The notes under the pieces: model-generated
Databases searched by the model: none
What the model was told of the DNA's origin: nothing
Seen by the model: the letters and a program-made list of their open reading frames with translations, nothing else
NCBI GenBank assembly: GCA_002436415.1
Contig: DJMA01000024.1
Span: 1-64,000 of the forward strand
Reading direction: 5' to 3'
Source of the DNA: Bdellovibrionaceae bacterium UBA6502
GTDB taxonomy: Bacteria > Bdellovibrionota > Bdellovibrionia > Bdellovibrionales > UBA840
Length of the DNA stretch: 64,000 nucleotides
In this document: positions 61,160 through 64,000 of the stretch, in pieces
How positions within the stretch are numbered: position 1 is the stretch's first letter
Layout: each line of letters starts with the position of its first letter
Translations under genes and position numbers: made by a program

Positions 61160-62107
61160 ATGGATTACAAAGAAGCTGGCGTAGACATTGAAAAAGGCAA
61201 CGAGTTCGTCGATCGAATAAAATCTCTAATGATCGACATGAAAGACGATCGCGTAGTAGATAGCATCGGTGGCTTTTCTGCTCTCTACAAAATGGATGAA
61301 AATCGCTTTATAAGCGCGGCCACTGACGGAGTTGGGACAAAGCTTTTGTTGGCTATCGAAACCGAAACCTACGACAGTATTGGTTTTGATCTGGTTGCTA
61401 TGTGCGTAAATGACCTCATTTGCAATGGCTCTCGTCCTTTGTTTTTTCTAGATTATTTTGCCACTGGAAAGTTAAATCTGCAAACTAGCGAAAAAGTACT
61501 TAGTGGCATCATCAACGCATGCAAGGAAGCGGCTTGCTTTTTGATTGGTGGTGAAACCGCAGAAATGCCAGACCTTTATTCTGAGGGGCACTTTGACCTT
61601 GCTGGCTTCGCCATTGGTGAGGTTTTTAAGAAAGACTTGTTGAGTGCAGACAAAGTAAAAGTCGGTCACAAATTAGTTAGTATAGCCTCTAGCGGCTTTC
61701 ATTCAAATGGCTACTCTCTAGTAAGAAAACTTTTAAAAAAGGATGAAACAGAACTAAAAAAAGACCTTCTCGAACCTACCAAGCTATACGTAAGACCACT
61801 ACAAAAGATAAGACAAGACTACCCTGGCTTAATTACGGGGCTTGCAAATATCACCGGCGGAGGCGTCGAAAACATCGAGCGCATGAATCCTCAGTTAAAA
61901 TATCGCTTAGACAAAGTCCCTGCCATTTCCGAGCTCCCCAAAGCAATGCAAACAATCATTGAAAGATCTGGTCTACAAGAATCTGAATTGTATAAAACCT
62001 TTAATATGGGCATGGGAATGGTTGTAGCAACACAAGATGCAGAACAACTAATAACAGCTTTAAGTGATTTGGACTTAAAATCGCAAATTATCGGAGAAGT
62101 GATCTAG
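61160..62107 (+). CDS. purM: AIR synthetase (PurM)
   Basis: A 315-residue ATP-dependent cyclo-ligase making AIR from FGAM. YKEAGVDIEKGNEFV is the classic N-terminus; SAATDGVGTKLLLA and CVNDLICNGSRPLFFLDYFATG carry the nucleotide and Mg2+ sites; GEVFKKDLL and ITGGGVENIER follow. The ATG at 61160 is preferred (AAGGA upstream) over an in-frame TTG at 61154. Last gene of the operon. No purB follows, so adenylosuccinate lyase is encoded elsewhere. Confidence 0.95.
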   Translation: MDYKEAGVDIEKGNEFVDRIKSLMIDMKDDRVVDSIGGFSALYKMDENRFISAATDGVGTKLLLAIETETYDSIGFDLVAMCVNDLICNGSRPLFFLDYFATGKLNLQTSEKVLSGIINACKEAACFLIGGETAEMPDLYSEGHFDLAGFAIGEVFKKDLLSADKVKVGHKLVSIASSGFHSNGYSLVRKLLKKDETELKKDLLEPTKLYVRPLQKIRQDYPGLITGLANITGGGVENIERMNPQLKYRLDKVPAISELPKAMQTIIERSGLQESELYKTFNMGMGMVVATQDAEQLITALSDLDLKSQIIGEVI

Positions 62108-62144
62108 CGCTTTGGAAGAAGTGTTTTAAAATTGAATCAAAAAG

Positions 62145-63695
62145 TTAGCGTACCTGTGAAGCTTCACTCTCTGGTCGAACCGATTTCTTTTCCTGCTTAA
62201 AGGACTGCACACAAAGGTCTTCCTCTGGTGATTGGCAACAGCGTACCGCTTCTTGACCCAATAACTTTAAACTTCTGTAATCTTTGGCCATGTATTGGTT
62301 ATTAGTGGTTTCTTCATTTTTTGAGTTAAATTCCATTCTACGATCCACATTTCCAAGGCCATTACCACTCATTACCTTATCCCTTGCTTCAAAGCTAATG
62401 ATATTCCCTATTTTATCAGAGCGGATTTTCAGGCGCTGCTCTTGGCTACCGCCACGTTTAACATCTATAATGGTGTAAGGTGGATTGCATTGTAAATTAA
62501 AAGGTTCAACATTTTTAAACATGCTTTCATGTAATGCTTCGTAGTAGGCACATATGTCTTTGTTTTTTAAAATTTCCTCTTGTTTGCCTTCCGATAAATC
62601 TAAGAACTCTAAAGTATCGGCCTCTAATTTGGGTTCGTTATAACATTTCCCCAAAAAGGATTCCCGATTGAAATAGGAGTCGTCCAAGGTAGACTCACAA
62701 TTTCCACCGGGAATGGCTTCTGACATTAAGGCTAAGGCCAGACCTATATGCCCACCCAAAACGGCAAGCCCTGCTTTTCCGCCAGACTTAGCGGCCAAAT
62801 TTCCAGCGCTTTTTGAAATGGCCTTTCCACCCGCCTTAGCTTTTGACAAAAGCTTTCTCCCTTTGGAACTACTTAGAGACTTCACTCCTAGTGATGCTCG
62901 TAAGCCAGATACCCACTTACCAAAGTTTTTATAACTCGCAAAACGCCCTGCCCGTTTTAATCTCGATAAAACTGATTCTACTAAAGACTTTTCAAAGGCC
63001 GAGAGCTTTCCTTCAGCTACTTGATCTGCCGAAATCTTTCTCAGAGAAAAGCCCTGTTTGATAAGCTCAGCCACTTTTTCATATACCGACTTCACTTTCT
63101 TTTTAAGCTGCTCTTTCGTTGCTGCACCTAAGTCCTCATAAGATTTGTAATTCATCATGGATGTACGAGCACCCATTTCAGCCAATTCCCTGTCTAAGCT
63201 AAGCAGTCTTTTTTTAGCTTGAGCAAATTGGTCCTTACTCATTGAGGCATTCTTTTTAAACTCCGCCGTATCTTTTCTTAAAGTTTCACCGTCGCTTTGC
63301 TCTGTGGCTCCTAAACGCTCTAAAACCCCTTTAGGAACATTTTCCGAGCCATTGGCAATCATATAGTCAGAAATCTTTTTACGTAGCTCTGCGACCTCAG
63401 AAAGCATTGATTGATAAACTCTCTTCGCCGACCGAGAAGATCTCTTCTCAGCTTTTTCTAGAATGTCTGAAGCCATTTTATTTCTGGTAATATGAGATAC
63501 TGCTTTTCCTGTTGCCAATAAACCAAGGGCACCGCAAGCATAAGCCGAGCTTTCTTGCTCACAAACAATAAACTCCTTGATATCCCCTAACTCAGCTGCT
63601 CCGATCGAACACTGGTAAGAACTATAAGGATTTGACTGCTCAGCAAGACTAGCAATGGAACAACATAATACAAATACAACTAAAAGCTTTCTCAC
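62145..63695 (-). CDS. Secreted Cys-containing protein of unknown function
   Basis: A 516-residue exported protein with signal peptide MRKLLVVFVLCCSIASLAEQ. The first ~250 residues are mostly charged helix, rich in Lys, Glu and Ser, with possible coiled coils (KKISDYMIANGSENV, KKKVKSVYEKVAELIK). A Gly/Ala/Lys stretch then runs into a hydrophobic segment (GGKAGLAVLGGHIGLALALM) that could insert in a membrane, followed by a Cys-rich C-terminal domain (GNCESTLDDS, GKCYNEP, DICAYYE, NLQCNPP, VRCCQSPEEDLC). No family recognised; the hairpin-like hydrophobic segment recalls pore-forming proteins but this is only an impression. Confidence 0.78.
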   Translation of the reverse strand: MRKLLVVFVLCCSIASLAEQSNPYSSYQCSIGAAELGDIKEFIVCEQESSAYACGALGLLATGKAVSHITRNKMASDILEKAEKRSSRSAKRVYQSMLSEVAELRKKISDYMIANGSENVPKGVLERLGATEQSDGETLRKDTAEFKKNASMSKDQFAQAKKRLLSLDRELAEMGARTSMMNYKSYEDLGAATKEQLKKKVKSVYEKVAELIKQGFSLRKISADQVAEGKLSAFEKSLVESVLSRLKRAGRFASYKNFGKWVSGLRASLGVKSLSSSKGRKLLSKAKAGGKAISKSAGNLAAKSGGKAGLAVLGGHIGLALALMSEAIPGGNCESTLDDSYFNRESFLGKCYNEPKLEADTLEFLDLSEGKQEEILKNKDICAYYEALHESMFKNVEPFNLQCNPPYTIIDVKRGGSQEQRLKIRSDKIGNIISFEARDKVMSGNGLGNVDRRMEFNSKNEETTNNQYMAKDYRSLKLLGQEAVRCCQSPEEDLCVQSFKQEKKSVRPESEASQVR

Positions 63696-63754
63696 AGCTT
63701 CTTATCGGATATCACTACAGAATCGAAAGTTTTCAAGACTTTAGGGGTGTTAAT

Positions 63755-63769
63755 GTATCATAATGATAC
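63755..63769. promoter_or_regulatory. Perfect 15-bp palindrome, possible operator
   Basis: GTATCAT (63755-63761) and ATGATAC (63763-63769) are exact inverted repeats around one A. It lies 60 bp upstream of the start of the secreted-protein gene at 63695, where a dimeric regulator could act. No matching regulator is in the window. Confidence 0.5.
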
Positions 63770-63977
63770 GTTCATTCATAAAATATAAAGAATCTAAATT
63801 CCTAGCTCAAAATTGACCTAAACCAGCTAGAGCCATCCTATTTCTTTTACACCTGCTAGCGGAAATTGTCCTTATTTGTAAATCTCTTGGCACAGAGGCC
63901 CTCAGCTGCATTTAAATTAAATTTGGCCGGAACAGATTTCGCTTTAATAGAGAGTGTAAGCATTTAGAGAGGTAAAT

Positions 63978-64000
63978 ATGTTAAATCAATTATTCAATAA
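63978..64000 (+). CDS. Start of a gene cut by the window edge
   Basis: ATG at 63978 with an AGAGAGG ribosome site opens the frame MLNQLFN and runs off the edge. A possible promoter TTGGCC-16-TAATAG (63923-63950) precedes it. The product cannot be named from seven codons. Confidence 0.55.

Overview
The window is A+T-rich, gene-dense bacterial chromosome. Many short secreted proteins and lipoproteins have the style seen in Bdellovibrionota (predatory and related bacteria): the lipobox context SYQNC, VWA, subtilase and beta-barrel secretome genes, small CxxxxC...CxxH proteins, a PRK12607-like PurC, and a three-gene sdhCAB operon with a five-helix-type cytochrome b. This placement is inferred from gene content and style; no rRNA gene is present to confirm it.

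Layout. 1-2.1 kb: a secreted-protein gene cut by the left edge, an 811-bp gene-poor stretch with a repeat element and a stray 21-bp copy of the nupC start, and a secreted protein. 2.2-9.8 kb: housekeeping block with a CNT nucleoside transporter, a stand-alone response regulator, sdhCAB, rsmG (convergent with sdhB) and asnS. 9.8-22.6 kb (minus strand): hybrid sensor kinase, VWA lipoprotein, a CBS-less GMP reductase/IMPDH-family enzyme, a subtilase translationally coupled to a 1249-residue secreted protein, and a Tyr/Asp-rich lipoprotein. 22.9-28.2 kb: an overlapping pair of U32-family genes (tRNA hydroxylation type) and feoAB. 28.2-36.9 kb: small membrane and secreted proteins, tRNA-Leu(UAA), DoxX-like protein, peptide-type substrate-binding protein, a secreted Cys-phosphatase with a hexanucleotide repeat just upstream of its ribosome site, a small Cys-rich protein and a PilZ-like membrane protein. 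37.4-49.9 kb: leucine dehydrogenase, large repeat-containing lipoprotein, a four-gene envelope operon (outer-membrane barrel, MscS channel, two more barrels), Na+/alanine symporter and a PAS histidine kinase. 49.9-62.1 kb: purine biosynthesis, with purEK divergent from purF-purCD-purN-purSL-purQ-purH-purM. 62.1-64 kb: a secreted Cys-containing protein and the first codons of another gene.

The purine cluster encodes every step from PRPP to IMP except adenylosuccinate lyase (PurB), which must lie elsewhere. It contains two unusual architectures: a PurC-PurD fusion, and a PurL carrying two PurS-like modules at its N-terminus with PurQ separate. The GMP reductase-like enzyme and the nucleoside transporter fit a salvage and interconversion theme.

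The least expected non-coding structure is a family of four ~148-bp elements (886-1034, 25419-25559, 28548-28695, 37162-37310) with ~21-bp terminal inverted repeats. Three of them preserve a 20-codon ATG frame that runs out through the element end. They look like non-autonomous mobile elements. No transposase, CRISPR array, phage or secretion-system cluster was seen.
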